Shown: positions 7,195 to 13,750 of the stretch, in pieces | Numbering within the stretch: position 1 is the stretch's first letter | How the letters are laid out: each line of letters opens with the position of its first letter | Assembly (NCBI RefSeq): GCF_024637875.1 | Contig: NZ_CP102451.1 | Span: 499,001 to 563,000, forward strand | Length of the DNA stretch: 64,000 nucleotides | DNA from: Vagococcus luciliae | GTDB lineage: Bacteria; Bacillota; Bacilli; Lactobacillales; Vagococcaceae | Direction: 5' to 3' | Program-made: the position numbers and the translations under genes | The notes under the pieces: model-generated | Told to the model about the DNA's origin: nothing | The model's input: only the letters and a program-made list of their open reading frames with translations | Databases searched by the model: none

Positions 7195-9087
7195 ATGAAA
7201 GAAAAATTTTATCAGATAGAAACTGAGGGAGCAAAAGCCACGCTATACATATATGGAGATATTGTTGATGATAGTCTCGAATATAGTAACGAGGTTAGTG
7301 CAAATGATATAAAAAATGAGTTGTTAGGACTTAGGGATATTAAAGAAATAGAGGTAAGGCTCCAAAGTTATGGAGGTAGCGTGTTTAGTGGTGTAGCAAT
7401 ATACAATATGCTAAAAACTCATAAAGCCTTTATAACAGTTCATATAGATGGTGTAGCTTGCAGTATAGCCACAGTTATAGCAATGGCAGGGGATAAGGTT
7501 ATCATGCCACAAAATAGCATGATGATGATACATAATCCAATGATAGGTGCATCTTATGGAAATGCTAGTGAGTTGAGAAAGATGGCAGATGATTTGGATA
7601 AAATAAGAGAAAGCTCTGTATCTGCTTATTTAAATAAATCAGGAGGAAAAATTAATCGTAATGAGTTGATAGATTTGTTAGATAAGGAAACGTGGTTGTC
7701 TGCTGATGAATGTTATAGATATGGTTTTTGTGATGAAGTTGTTCAAAGTGTTGAATTAGTAGCAAAATTTAAAGAATCAAAAGTAGTTAATGAATTAAAA
7801 AATAATCCAATAAAATTAATGGAACAGAAAGAGGAAAATAATATGGTAATGAAATTGAATGAAAAAAGTGAAGATATCAAAAATAAGATGATGGAATTTA
7901 TTAATGAGCACAAAGATATTCCTGAAACAAAATTGATAGAAGAATATCCTTATTATAAAGAATTAAAGGAAAAATATGAGAATAAACTGGAAGATGAACA
8001 ATTATGGGAAAAAGAAAAAGAAAGAGAGTTGGAACAAAAAGGTATGATCAATATTAAAAATAAAGAAGAACAACATTTTTATCATAATGGCGAGAAAGTA
8101 CAAATATTAGCACCTGAACAAAAATATTTTACTAATCAAAGTGGATATGAAAGAAAACAATTTTCTAATATGAGCATCGGTAAACTGGTTAAAGGTATGG
8201 CGACTGGTAAATGGCAAGGGGCAGAAAAAGAACAAGAGGTAGTTGCTGCTAATCGAGATGGTAGTGGAGGTGTATTAATTCCAGCTCCTTTATCTAATGA
8301 GTTAATTAATATGGTTCGTGCACAATCTGTATTAATGACTGCAGGAGCAAGAACAGTACCGATGGAATCATCTACTCTTGTATTTGCTAAACAAGTGGGA
8401 GATATTCAACCACATTGGAAAGCAGAGGGAGAAAAGATTAATGAGACTGATGCCGACTTTGTTCCAGTTAAATTTGAAGCAAAAACTTTAGTTGGTATGT
8501 CTGATATAACTATTGAGTTATTAGAAGATGCATTGAACATTGATGAGATTGTTACTCAAAGTATCGTAAACTCATTAGCATTAGAATTAGATAGAGCAGG
8601 TCTGCTAGGAGCAGGGACAGAAGTAGAGCCTTTAGGAATCTATAATCGAGACGGTATTCAAAAACAAAAAGTAGGAAAATCATTAGATAGCTATAAAGAC
8701 TTTAGTCAAGCAGTAACATCAATTCTATCTGCTAATGGTACACCAAATGGAGTTATCTATTCACCTAGAACTTATGGCGAGTTAGATGCGTTAGTAGATG
8801 CTAGTGGGCAACCTTTAAACGCTCCTAAGAGTTATGATAATTTAACTCATAAATTGACCACTACACAAGTACCAAATGATTTAGGAGATAAAAAAGATGG
8901 AAGTTTTGCCATTGTGGGCGACTTTACTAAGTTATGGTACGGAGTTAGAACAGGAGTAACTTTAGAAGTAACTAGAGTGGGTGGAGATGCATTCAGTAAC
9001 CTTAAATTTAAGATTAGAGCGTATTTACGTGCAGATGTACAAACAATTCATGAACCGCACTTTGTTATCTTAGATGATATTAAATAG
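7195..9087 (+). CDS. Fused ClpP-type prohead protease and HK97-type major capsid protein
   Basis: This 630-residue polyprotein has three parts. Residues 1-195 are a ClpP-like S14 prohead protease: GGSVFSGVAIYN, nucleophile S90 in GVACSIAT and H113 in MMMIHNP. Residues 205-300 are a charged, helical, Lys/Glu-rich linker like the scaffolding (delta) domain of HK97 gp5. Residues 325-630 are an HK97-fold capsid protein (GSGGVLIPAPLSNELI, VPMESSTLVF, then a C-terminal LKFKIRAYLRADVQTIHEPH). In phages the protease matures the capsid after assembly. ATG 7195 is chosen over ATG 7189 because AAGGA (7183-7187) fits only the former. It is the only morphogenesis gene of the element; portal and terminase are absent. 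Confidence 0.93.
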   Translation: MKEKFYQIETEGAKATLYIYGDIVDDSLEYSNEVSANDIKNELLGLRDIKEIEVRLQSYGGSVFSGVAIYNMLKTHKAFITVHIDGVACSIATVIAMAGDKVIMPQNSMMMIHNPMIGASYGNASELRKMADDLDKIRESSVSAYLNKSGGKINRNELIDLLDKETWLSADECYRYGFCDEVVQSVELVAKFKESKVVNELKNNPIKLMEQKEENNMVMKLNEKSEDIKNKMMEFINEHKDIPETKLIEEYPYYKELKEKYENKLEDEQLWEKEKERELEQKGMINIKNKEEQHFYHNGEKVQILAPEQKYFTNQSGYERKQFSNMSIGKLVKGMATGKWQGAEKEQEVVAANRDGSGGVLIPAPLSNELINMVRAQSVLMTAGARTVPMESSTLVFAKQVGDIQPHWKAEGEKINETDADFVPVKFEAKTLVGMSDITIELLEDALNIDEIVTQSIVNSLALELDRAGLLGAGTEVEPLGIYNRDGIQKQKVGKSLDSYKDFSQAVTSILSANGTPNGVIYSPRTYGELDALVDASGQPLNAPKSYDNLTHKLTTTQVPNDLGDKKDGSFAIVGDFTKLWYGVRTGVTLEVTRVGGDAFSNLKFKIRAYLRADVQTIHEPHFVILDDIK

Positions 9088-9102
9088 ATATAATATAGTA
9101 GG

Positions 9103-9134
9103 GAGACGACTTTAAAGAGTTGTCTCTTTTTTTT
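9103..9134 (+). terminator. Rho-independent terminator after the capsid gene
   Basis: GAGACGACT (9103-9111) pairs with AGTTGTCTC (9118-9126) around a six-base loop, followed by eight T. It ends the rightward operon before the cos-like region. Confidence 0.85.
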
Positions 9135-9136
9135 AT

Positions 9137-9238
9137 CCCCCCCTCGGAATAAAATGGTTTATTTTTTCTAATCTGGGAACCGGTGCTGGGGGTCTTTTTC
9201 CCAGATTTAACCTCGCACGTGAGAGTTTTTCCTGAGAG
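9137..9238 (+). other. Candidate cos-like packaging site
   Basis: A run of seven C (9137-9143) followed by TCGGAATAAAA, then AATCTGGGAA (9170-9179) and its exact inverse TTCCCAGATT (9198-9207) around CCGGTGCTGGGGG, then CGCACGTGAGAG. The G+C-rich, C- and G-tract layout in non-coding DNA resembles the cos regions that precede small terminase genes in Gram-positive HK97-like phages. A satellite carrying it could be cut and packaged by the helper's terminase. The resemblance is from memory of such sites, not from alignment; a plain terminator-like hairpin is the alternative. Confidence 0.45.
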
Positions 9239-9248
9239 GAGATAAATT

Positions 9249-9257
9249 TGTTATAAT
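9249..9257 (+). promoter_or_regulatory. Extended -10 promoter of the cargo gene
   Basis: TGTTATAAT (TG-n-TATAAT) lies 27 bases before the cargo ATG. No good -35 is present, which is common for extended -10 promoters. It would give the cargo gene its own expression, independent of the repressed early operon. Confidence 0.6.
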
Positions 9258-9284
9258 TTTATATAAAAGGAGGGGGTAAAAACT

Positions 9285-9926
9285 ATGGACTTAGACACAA
9301 TAAAAGAGACATTAACATTTTTAGGAAGCTCAGGAGCAATACTATTTATCCCAAAACTGTATTTAGATTATAAGAAACAGAAGAGATTACAAGAAGATCA
9401 GTTACAGGATAATAAAGTATTGCAGGAAAACCAACACAGATTAGATAAAGAATTATCTGAATTGAAAAGTAAACAAGATAGTATGATTTTTATGACAAAC
9501 AGGCAATATGAAAAAGAGTTTGATATATATTTAGAGATATTTCAATCGATAGGAAATTGTCAGAAATATTTATTAAAAGGGATTGACTCATTTGAAATGT
9601 TTGAGGAAAATATTGAACAATCAAATGTATTAATGAAAAATGCTGGTAATAAATTAGAATCAGAAATACACGAATTAAATTATTTAAACAAACGATATTC
9701 TCCTTTCATAAAAAAAAGTGTTAGTAATTTATTAAGTGAATTGATTATAGTATTTAGATCACTTTTAAAAGAAATAGAAGAAAAGCATCGATTATTAGGC
9801 TTGGAACAAATTTTAAATTTCGAAGCACCCAATCAAATAGATGAATTGATACAAAAACAAAATGAATGTATAGAAATGTTGGAAAGTAATATTAGAGATT
9901 ATTTAAATCAAATAAGAACAATATAA
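9285..9926 (+). CDS. Element cargo: membrane-anchored coiled-coil protein of unknown function
   Basis: This 213-residue protein has one hydrophobic segment at about residues 11-27 (FLGSSGAILFIPKLYL), then a charged coiled coil (30-70) and the motif KQDSMIFMTNRQYEKE at 62-77, followed by a helical domain to the end. The protein at 10242-10850, just beyond the right attachment site, has the same plan and the same motif (KQDSFIFMTQKQYEKE, and later Y.PFI), so the two are paralogues. It has its own promoter and a strong AGGAGGGGG. Position as the last, independently transcribed gene of a satellite fits a cargo role such as phage interference or superinfection exclusion, but I do not recognise the family and this is a guess from context. 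Confidence 0.8.
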   Translation: MDLDTIKETLTFLGSSGAILFIPKLYLDYKKQKRLQEDQLQDNKVLQENQHRLDKELSELKSKQDSMIFMTNRQYEKEFDIYLEIFQSIGNCQKYLLKGIDSFEMFEENIEQSNVLMKNAGNKLESEIHELNYLNKRYSPFIKKSVSNLLSELIIVFRSLLKEIEEKHRLLGLEQILNFEAPNQIDELIQKQNECIEMLESNIRDYLNQIRTI

Positions 9927-9929
9927 TTA

Positions 9930-9959
9930 AAAAATACCTACCTGATTAATCAGATAGGT
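9930..9959 (-). terminator. Leftward terminator at the right end of the element
   Basis: On the minus strand ACCTATCTGAT pairs with ATCAGGTAGGT and is followed by ATTTTTT. On the plus strand no T run follows, so the terminator points left. In the integrated state nothing nearby is transcribed leftward; in the excised circle it would stop the int transcript after it crosses attP. Confidence 0.6.
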
Positions 9960-9972
9960 CATGCCCCAAAGC
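9959..9972 (-). repeat. GCTGAGGGGCATGA repeat, inverted degenerate copy 3
   Basis: The reverse complement reads GCTTTGGGGCATGA, two mismatches from copies 1 and 2. It lies between the leftward terminator and the right arm repeat. Confidence 0.4.
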
Positions 9973-9979
9973 TAAGTTT

Positions 9980-10006
9980 TTGACTACGATATTGACTACG
10001 GTTTTA
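9980..10006 (+). repeat. Right integrase arm-type repeat
   Basis: Exact copy of 1801-1827 (27 bases, with TTGACTACG twice), 98 bases inside the right attachment site. Confidence 0.65.
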
Positions 10007-10104
10007 TTTAAATAAATGATAATCAATGAGTAGTGTTTTTTATAAATCTTATTAAATCAACATGTATGACAACTAAAAACAATGATTGATAGTGAAAAAT
10101 TGTA

Positions 10105-10133
10105 TATATCGAACAAGGTAAAATAGCAAAGAT
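10105..10133 (+). other. Right attachment site attR
   Basis: Matches attL (1713-1741) at 27 of 29 bases. The 14-base identical block TATATCGAACAAGG is the likely crossover region. Sequence to the right of it is host DNA. Confidence 0.8.
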
Positions 10134-10152
10134 AGACAGTGAAAAGGCCTAA
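10105..10152 (+). pseudogene. mnmG: Displaced native 3' end of mnmG
   Basis: Read in frame this gives [15 protein letters not shown] and a TAA stop. The first ten residues equal the MnmG tail at 1713-1742; the last five (DSEKA) differ from the KE now ending MnmG. It has no start codon or upstream reading frame, so it is the stranded host end, restored to mnmG on excision. The native terminator overlaps its stop codon. Confidence 0.85.
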
Positions 10153-10170
10153 TATTAGGTCTTTTCTTTT
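10141..10170 (+). terminator. mnmG: Native mnmG terminator
   Basis: GAAAAGGCCTAA pairs with TTAGGTCTTTTC, with a T-rich tail. It overlaps the stop codon of the stranded mnmG end and now has no gene to terminate. Confidence 0.75.
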
Positions 10171-10214
10171 TATATAAATAGTTAAGGAAAAGCGATAAAA
10201 TTTAAGGGGAGTTT

Positions 10215-10223
10215 TGGTATAAT
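10215..10223 (+). promoter_or_regulatory. Extended -10 promoter of the chromosomal paralogue
   Basis: TGGTATAAT (TG-n-TATAAT) 18 bases before the start codon. The same promoter style stands before the element-borne paralogue at 9249-9257. Confidence 0.6.
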
Positions 10224-10241
10224 TGAGAAGAGGTGACTATT

Positions 10242-10850
10242 ATGGCATATTTGACAATAGGATTGGCTATATTAGCAGTAATAATTAGTGGTGTATCAAT
10301 TTATTTAACCTATCAAATGCAGCGAACAATACAAAGCAAACAAATAAAGCAAGATAGAGAACTAGCCAAAATGTTAGCAAAACAAGATAGTTTTATTTTT
10401 ATGACACAAAAGCAGTATGAAAAAGAGTATCATTTGTTTTGGAATTTATTTGATTTATTGCAACAAACGATAGATAGGACAAGGAGCATCAAAGGAAGCT
10501 TACAGTTGTTAAAAGAAAATAGTGAACCAACGTTAGAAGAAACATACGTTAAATTAATTCAAGATGGAGTAGTCAGAAGTAGTGAATCACTTAATGAGTT
10601 AGATAATCAGTTGAATCAATATGAACCATTTATCCAAGAAATGCTATTTAATGAATTTAAGCAAATAATTGAAGACTTACGTGATTTTCAGCAACGACGT
10701 TTTAATTATTTTAGCTATGAATCAGTAACGAATGAAACAATTGAAGACTTTTTAAATGATACATTATCTAGTATAAATGAAAGTGAAGCAATTCGTAAAA
10801 ATATAGTTATTTTTTTACGCAAGTATTTTGAAAACAGTCGTGTAAATTAG
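10242..10850 (+). CDS. Membrane-anchored coiled-coil protein, paralogue of the element cargo
   Basis: This 202-residue protein has an N-terminal membrane segment (residues 2-25, YLTIGLAILAVIISGVSIYL), a coiled coil, the motif KQDSFIFMTQKQYEKE and a helical domain with NQYEPFI. It shares this layout and motif with the cargo gene 300 bases upstream on the other side of attR. ATG 10242 is chosen because AGGTG fits it; an upstream GTG at 10233 has no ribosome binding site. It lies between the native mnmG terminator and parS, with its own promoter. It may be a normal resident of the mnmG-rsmG gap, or cargo left by an earlier element at the same site. Function unknown. Confidence 0.8.
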   Translation: MAYLTIGLAILAVIISGVSIYLTYQMQRTIQSKQIKQDRELAKMLAKQDSFIFMTQKQYEKEYHLFWNLFDLLQQTIDRTRSIKGSLQLLKENSEPTLEETYVKLIQDGVVRSSESLNELDNQLNQYEPFIQEMLFNEFKQIIEDLRDFQQRRFNYFSYESVTNETIEDFLNDTLSSINESEAIRKNIVIFLRKYFENSRVN

Positions 10851-10853
10851 AAA

Positions 10854-10869
10854 TGTTTCACGTGAAACA
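10854..10869 (+). promoter_or_regulatory. parS centromere site
   Basis: TGTTTCACGTGAAACA is a perfect match to the ParB/Spo0J parS consensus. It lies near parA-parB and is the nucleation point for ParB spreading in chromosome segregation. Confidence 0.95.
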
Positions 10870-10891
10870 TTTTATAAATAAAAAACAAGAA

Positions 10892-10928
10892 AAAGTAAAC
10901 TTATTCGGTATTTAAGTTTACTTTTTTT
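10892..10928 (+). terminator. Bidirectional terminator
   Basis: AAAGTAAACTTA (10892-10903) pairs with TAAGTTTACTTT (10913-10924) around a nine-base loop, with T on one side and A on the other. It separates the membrane-protein gene from rsmG. Confidence 0.8.
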
Positions 10929-10950
10929 TATTAAAACTGACGTATTTGCA

Positions 10951-10979
10951 TTGAACTTTTAAGATAGATACGATAAAGT
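10951..10979 (+). promoter_or_regulatory. Candidate promoter of the rsmG-parA-parB operon
   Basis: TTGAAC (10951-10956), 17-base spacer, TAAAGT (10974-10979), about 50 bases before rsmG. The -10 box is only four of six. Confidence 0.5.
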
Positions 10980-11002
10980 GGACATATCCGTGAAACACTG
11001 AT

Positions 11003-11018
11003 TGTTTCACATGAAGGA
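11003..11018 (+). promoter_or_regulatory. Degenerate parS-like site
   Basis: TGTTTCACATGAAGGA keeps 12 of 16 parS positions and overlaps the rsmG ribosome binding site; a half-site GTGAAACA lies at 10990. ParB binding here would link segregation to expression of the operon, but this is speculative. Confidence 0.3.
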
Positions 11019-11026
11019 GAATAAAA

Positions 11027-11746
11027 ATGACACCAGAAGAGTTTAAAAAGAGTTTGGAAAAACAGGGTATCGTGTTGAGTGATAAACAAATGAATCAGTT
11101 TGAATTGTATTTTAAACGCCTTGTTGAATGGAACGAAAAAATAAATCTAACCGCAATTGTAGACAAAAAAGAAGTGTACTTAAAACACTTTTATGACTCA
11201 TTAACGTTAGCGTTTGAACGTGATATGACAAAAGAGGAAGTAACTTTATGTGATGTCGGATCGGGTGCAGGGTTTCCAAGTATTCCTTTGAAAATTGTTT
11301 TCCCTAATATGACTATTTCGATTGTTGATTCGTTGAATAAACGTATTAAATTTTTAACGGAATTAACAACAGAATTGGGGTTAGATAATGTTAATTTGTA
11401 TCATTCAAGAGCGGAAGACTTTGGACAAAATAAATTATATCGAGAGTCTTTTGACTTAGTGACAGCTCGAGCTGTTGCAAGATTGAATGTGTTGGCAGAG
11501 TTGTGTTTACCTTTAGTTAAACAAGGTGGACAATTTTTAGCAATGAAAGCAGCTAAGAGTGAAGAAGAATTATTAGAAGCTAAAAAAGCAATAGCAACAC
11601 TAGGTGGTAAAGTTGTATCAGAACATGAGGTTAGTTTACCTATAACAGAAGATGAACGCTTTATTATTGAAATAGATAAAAAGAAAGTCACACCAAATAA
11701 ATATCCTCGTAAAGCCGGATTACCTAATAAAAAACCATTAATATAA
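11027..11746 (+). CDS. rsmG: 16S rRNA (guanine527-N7)-methyltransferase RsmG
   Basis: RsmG (GidB) methylates N7 of G527 in 16S rRNA with S-adenosylmethionine; its loss gives low-level streptomycin resistance. The 239-residue protein has the family length, with the SAM-binding loop [13 protein letters not shown] (about residues 76-88) and the acidic strand end SIVDS, then SRAEDFG. The ATG follows GAAGGAG. It heads a cluster with parA, 51 bases downstream, and parB. In relatives it directly follows mnmG; here the insertion and a membrane-protein gene separate them. Confidence 0.97.
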   Translation: MTPEEFKKSLEKQGIVLSDKQMNQFELYFKRLVEWNEKINLTAIVDKKEVYLKHFYDSLTLAFERDMTKEEVTLCDVGSGAGFPSIPLKIVFPNMTISIVDSLNKRIKFLTELTTELGLDNVNLYHSRAEDFGQNKLYRESFDLVTARAVARLNVLAELCLPLVKQGGQFLAMKAAKSEEELLEAKKAIATLGGKVVSEHEVSLPITEDERFIIEIDKKKVTPNKYPRKAGLPNKKPLI

Positions 11747-11797
11747 AAGATGCCTGATAAGTCATTAGACATAGTGAGAAAAAAGGAGGGATCTATT

Positions 11798-12568
11798 ATG
11801 GCTAGGATTATTGCCGTAGCAAATCAAAAAGGTGGCGTAGGAAAAACGACCACAACAGTTAATCTAGGAGCGTGCTTAGCATACTCAGGTAAAAAAGTAT
11901 TATTAGTTGATATGGATGCACAGGGAAATGCTACAAGTGGTATCGGCATTAGAAAAGCAGATGTATCCCAAGATATTTATGATGTGTTAGTGAATGAAGT
12001 TCCTATTAAGGAAGTCATTCAACCAACTAATCGAGAAGGAATGGATATTGCTCCAGCAACGATTCAATTATCGGGAGCAGAAATTGAATTAACGTCTATG
12101 ATGGCAAGAGAGTCACGTTTAAAATTAGCGTTGCAAGAAGTAGAAGACACTTATGATTACGTTTTAATTGATTGCCCACCATCATTAGGACATTTAACGA
12201 TTAATTCATTTACTTCCAGTGATTCTATTTTAATTCCCGTGCAATGTGAATATTATGCATTAGAAGGTCTTAGCCAACTATTAAATACTATTCGATTAGT
12301 ACAAAAACACTTTAATCCAGATTTGCGAATTGAAGGAGTTTTATTAACGATGTATGATGCCAGAACCAATTTAGGCTCAGAAGTAGTAGAAGAGGTTAGA
12401 ACTTATTTTAGAGAACGTGTATATGATACTATTATTCCAAGAAATGTTAGGCTGTCTGAAGCACCAAGCCATGGGAAAGCGATTATTGATTACGATCCAA
12501 AATCAAGAGGTGCAGAAGTGTATCAAGCATTAGCAAAGGAAGTGATGAATCGTGAGCAAGCAGAATAA
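11798..12568 (+). CDS. parA: Chromosome partitioning ATPase ParA (Soj)
   Basis: This 256-residue ParA/Soj ATPase acts with ParB on parS in origin segregation and in control of initiation. The deviant Walker A motif KGGVGKTT is at residues 11-18, DMDAQGN marks Walker A', and LIDCPPS Walker B. ATG 11798 is used because AAGGAGG stands at 11783-11789 and translation from it gives the standard MARIIAVANQKGG start; the frame is open further upstream without support. It overlaps parB by 17 bases. Confidence 0.97.
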   Translation: MARIIAVANQKGGVGKTTTTVNLGACLAYSGKKVLLVDMDAQGNATSGIGIRKADVSQDIYDVLVNEVPIKEVIQPTNREGMDIAPATIQLSGAEIELTSMMARESRLKLALQEVEDTYDYVLIDCPPSLGHLTINSFTSSDSILIPVQCEYYALEGLSQLLNTIRLVQKHFNPDLRIEGVLLTMYDARTNLGSEVVEEVRTYFRERVYDTIIPRNVRLSEAPSHGKAIIDYDPKSRGAEVYQALAKEVMNREQAE

Positions 12569-13436
12569 AGGATTGGGACGAGGAATTGATGCATTATTCC
12601 AAGATTTATCGACAATTGAAGAAGTAGATATTCAGTCAGAGGCTGTTCAAGATATTCCGTTAGCAGAATTAAGACCTAATCCTTATCAACCACGTAAAAC
12701 ATTTGATGAAAAAGCTCTAGAAGAGTTAGCTTCATCGATTAAACAGTCTGGTGTATTTCAGCCAATTATTGTGAGAAAATCATCAGTAAAGGGTTATGAA
12801 ATTATTGCGGGAGAACGTCGTTTTAGAGCGTCTAAATTAGCAGGAAAAGAAACGATACCTGCCATTATTCGTGAGTTTGATGAAGAACGAATGATGCAGA
12901 TTGCCGTATTAGAAAACTTACAACGTGAAGATTTAAATCCTCTTGAAGAAGCAGAAGCATATGAGATGTTGATGAAAAATTTGGATTTAACACAGGTAGA
13001 ACTGTCTGAAAAATTAGGTAAGAGTCGTCCATATATCGCAAATTATCTACGTTTATTGACATTACCGAAAGTAGTTAAAGAATTAGTACAAAAAGAGTCA
13101 CTTTCAATGGGACAGGCGAGAACATTACTTGGATTGAAGAAAAAAGAAGATATTTTAGTCGTAGCCAATCGCGCGATTAAAGAGGGGCTCACAGTCCGAC
13201 AATTAGAACAAATTGTCACACAAATGAATGATATTCCTAAAAAAGAGCTTGTTAAAAAGAAAGAGCAGCAACCGAAGCCATATTATATCCGTGAAAGTGA
13301 AGAGCGGTTAATGGATAAGTTTGGCACAAGTGTTCATATCCAAGAAAAAGAAGGCAAGGGAAAAATAGAAATCGAATATCTTTCTTCTTCAGATTTAACA
13401 CGTATTTTAGATTTATTAGATATTGAATTTGATTAA
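12552..13436 (+). CDS. parB: Chromosome partitioning protein ParB (Spo0J)
   Basis: This 294-residue ParB is a CTP-dependent DNA clamp loaded at parS. The order is: N-terminal ParA-interacting stretch (KGLGRGIDALF), CTP-binding domain with NPYQPRK and GERRFRA (residues 43-93), central HTH (LTQVELSEKLGKSRPYIANY, about 141-160), and a C-terminal dimerisation domain. It starts at GTG inside the end of parA. The perfect parS at 10854 is 1.7 kb upstream. A Noc paralogue, found near here in Bacillus, is not in this window. Confidence 0.97.
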   Translation: MSKQNKGLGRGIDALFQDLSTIEEVDIQSEAVQDIPLAELRPNPYQPRKTFDEKALEELASSIKQSGVFQPIIVRKSSVKGYEIIAGERRFRASKLAGKETIPAIIREFDEERMMQIAVLENLQREDLNPLEEAEAYEMLMKNLDLTQVELSEKLGKSRPYIANYLRLLTLPKVVKELVQKESLSMGQARTLLGLKKKEDILVVANRAIKEGLTVRQLEQIVTQMNDIPKKELVKKKEQQPKPYYIRESEERLMDKFGTSVHIQEKEGKGKIEIEYLSSSDLTRILDLLDIEFD

Positions 13437-13530
13437 TTGTACCTATAAAAATAGGATAAATGAGTATGAATCTGATAAAATTATGTTAAGATATATCACG
13501 TAGAAAATGAATCAAGGAGGGACGTTTAGT

Positions 13531-13716
13531 ATGTACGATTTAGGCTATATAGTCGAAATGAAAAAACCACATGCGTGTCAAACAAATCGTTGGGAGATTA
13601 TTCGTATGGGAATGGATATCAAAATTAGATGCTTAAACTGTCAGCATATTGTGATGATGCCCCGACGTGAATTTGATAAGAAGATGAAAAAGGTATTAGT
13701 GAAAAAAGAAGATTAA
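13531..13716 (+). CDS. DUF951 family small protein
   Basis: This 61-residue protein matches DUF951 (YyzM-like): VEMKKPHACQTNRWEIIRMG, then a CxxC pair in RCLNCQHIVM and RREFDKK. The three cysteines hint at metal binding. ATG 13531 follows AAGGAGG at the right spacing; an earlier in-frame ATG at 13507 would overlap that site. It sits between parB and ychF, its usual place in Firmicutes. Function is not established; its basic character has suggested nucleic-acid contact, which is inference. Confidence 0.85.
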   Translation: MYDLGYIVEMKKPHACQTNRWEIIRMGMDIKIRCLNCQHIVMMPRREFDKKMKKVLVKKED

Positions 13717-13750
13717 TTTAAAGATTAAAAAGAAAGAGTGGAAAATAACT

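Larger units (their letters stand above)
1713..10104. mobile_element. Integrated phage-satellite-like element, about 8.4 kb, in the 3' end of mnmG
   Basis: Near-identical sequences from the mnmG 3' end bound this block (1713-1741 and 10105-10133), and a second pair of direct repeats lies just inside (1801-1827 and 9980-10006). Gene order: integrase and repressor leftward; then Cro-like, excisionase-like, unknown, primase-polymerase, helicase, iterons, protease-capsid fusion, cos-like site and cargo rightward. This is the plan of PICI/SaPI-type satellites (integration, switch, replication, packaging interference, cargo). No terminase, portal, tail or lysis genes are present, so it cannot form a phage alone. 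An alternative is a decayed prophage, but the compact, intact genes with no pseudogene remains favour a functional satellite. Helper dependence is inference. Confidence 0.85.

Noticed and set aside
1801-10006. The exact 27-base direct repeats as the actual attachment core
   Set aside because: Recombination there would leave an unexplained mnmG 3' fragment at 10105-10152. The mnmG-derived 14-base core explains both the fragment and the exchanged C-terminus, and the 27-base repeats fit arm sites.
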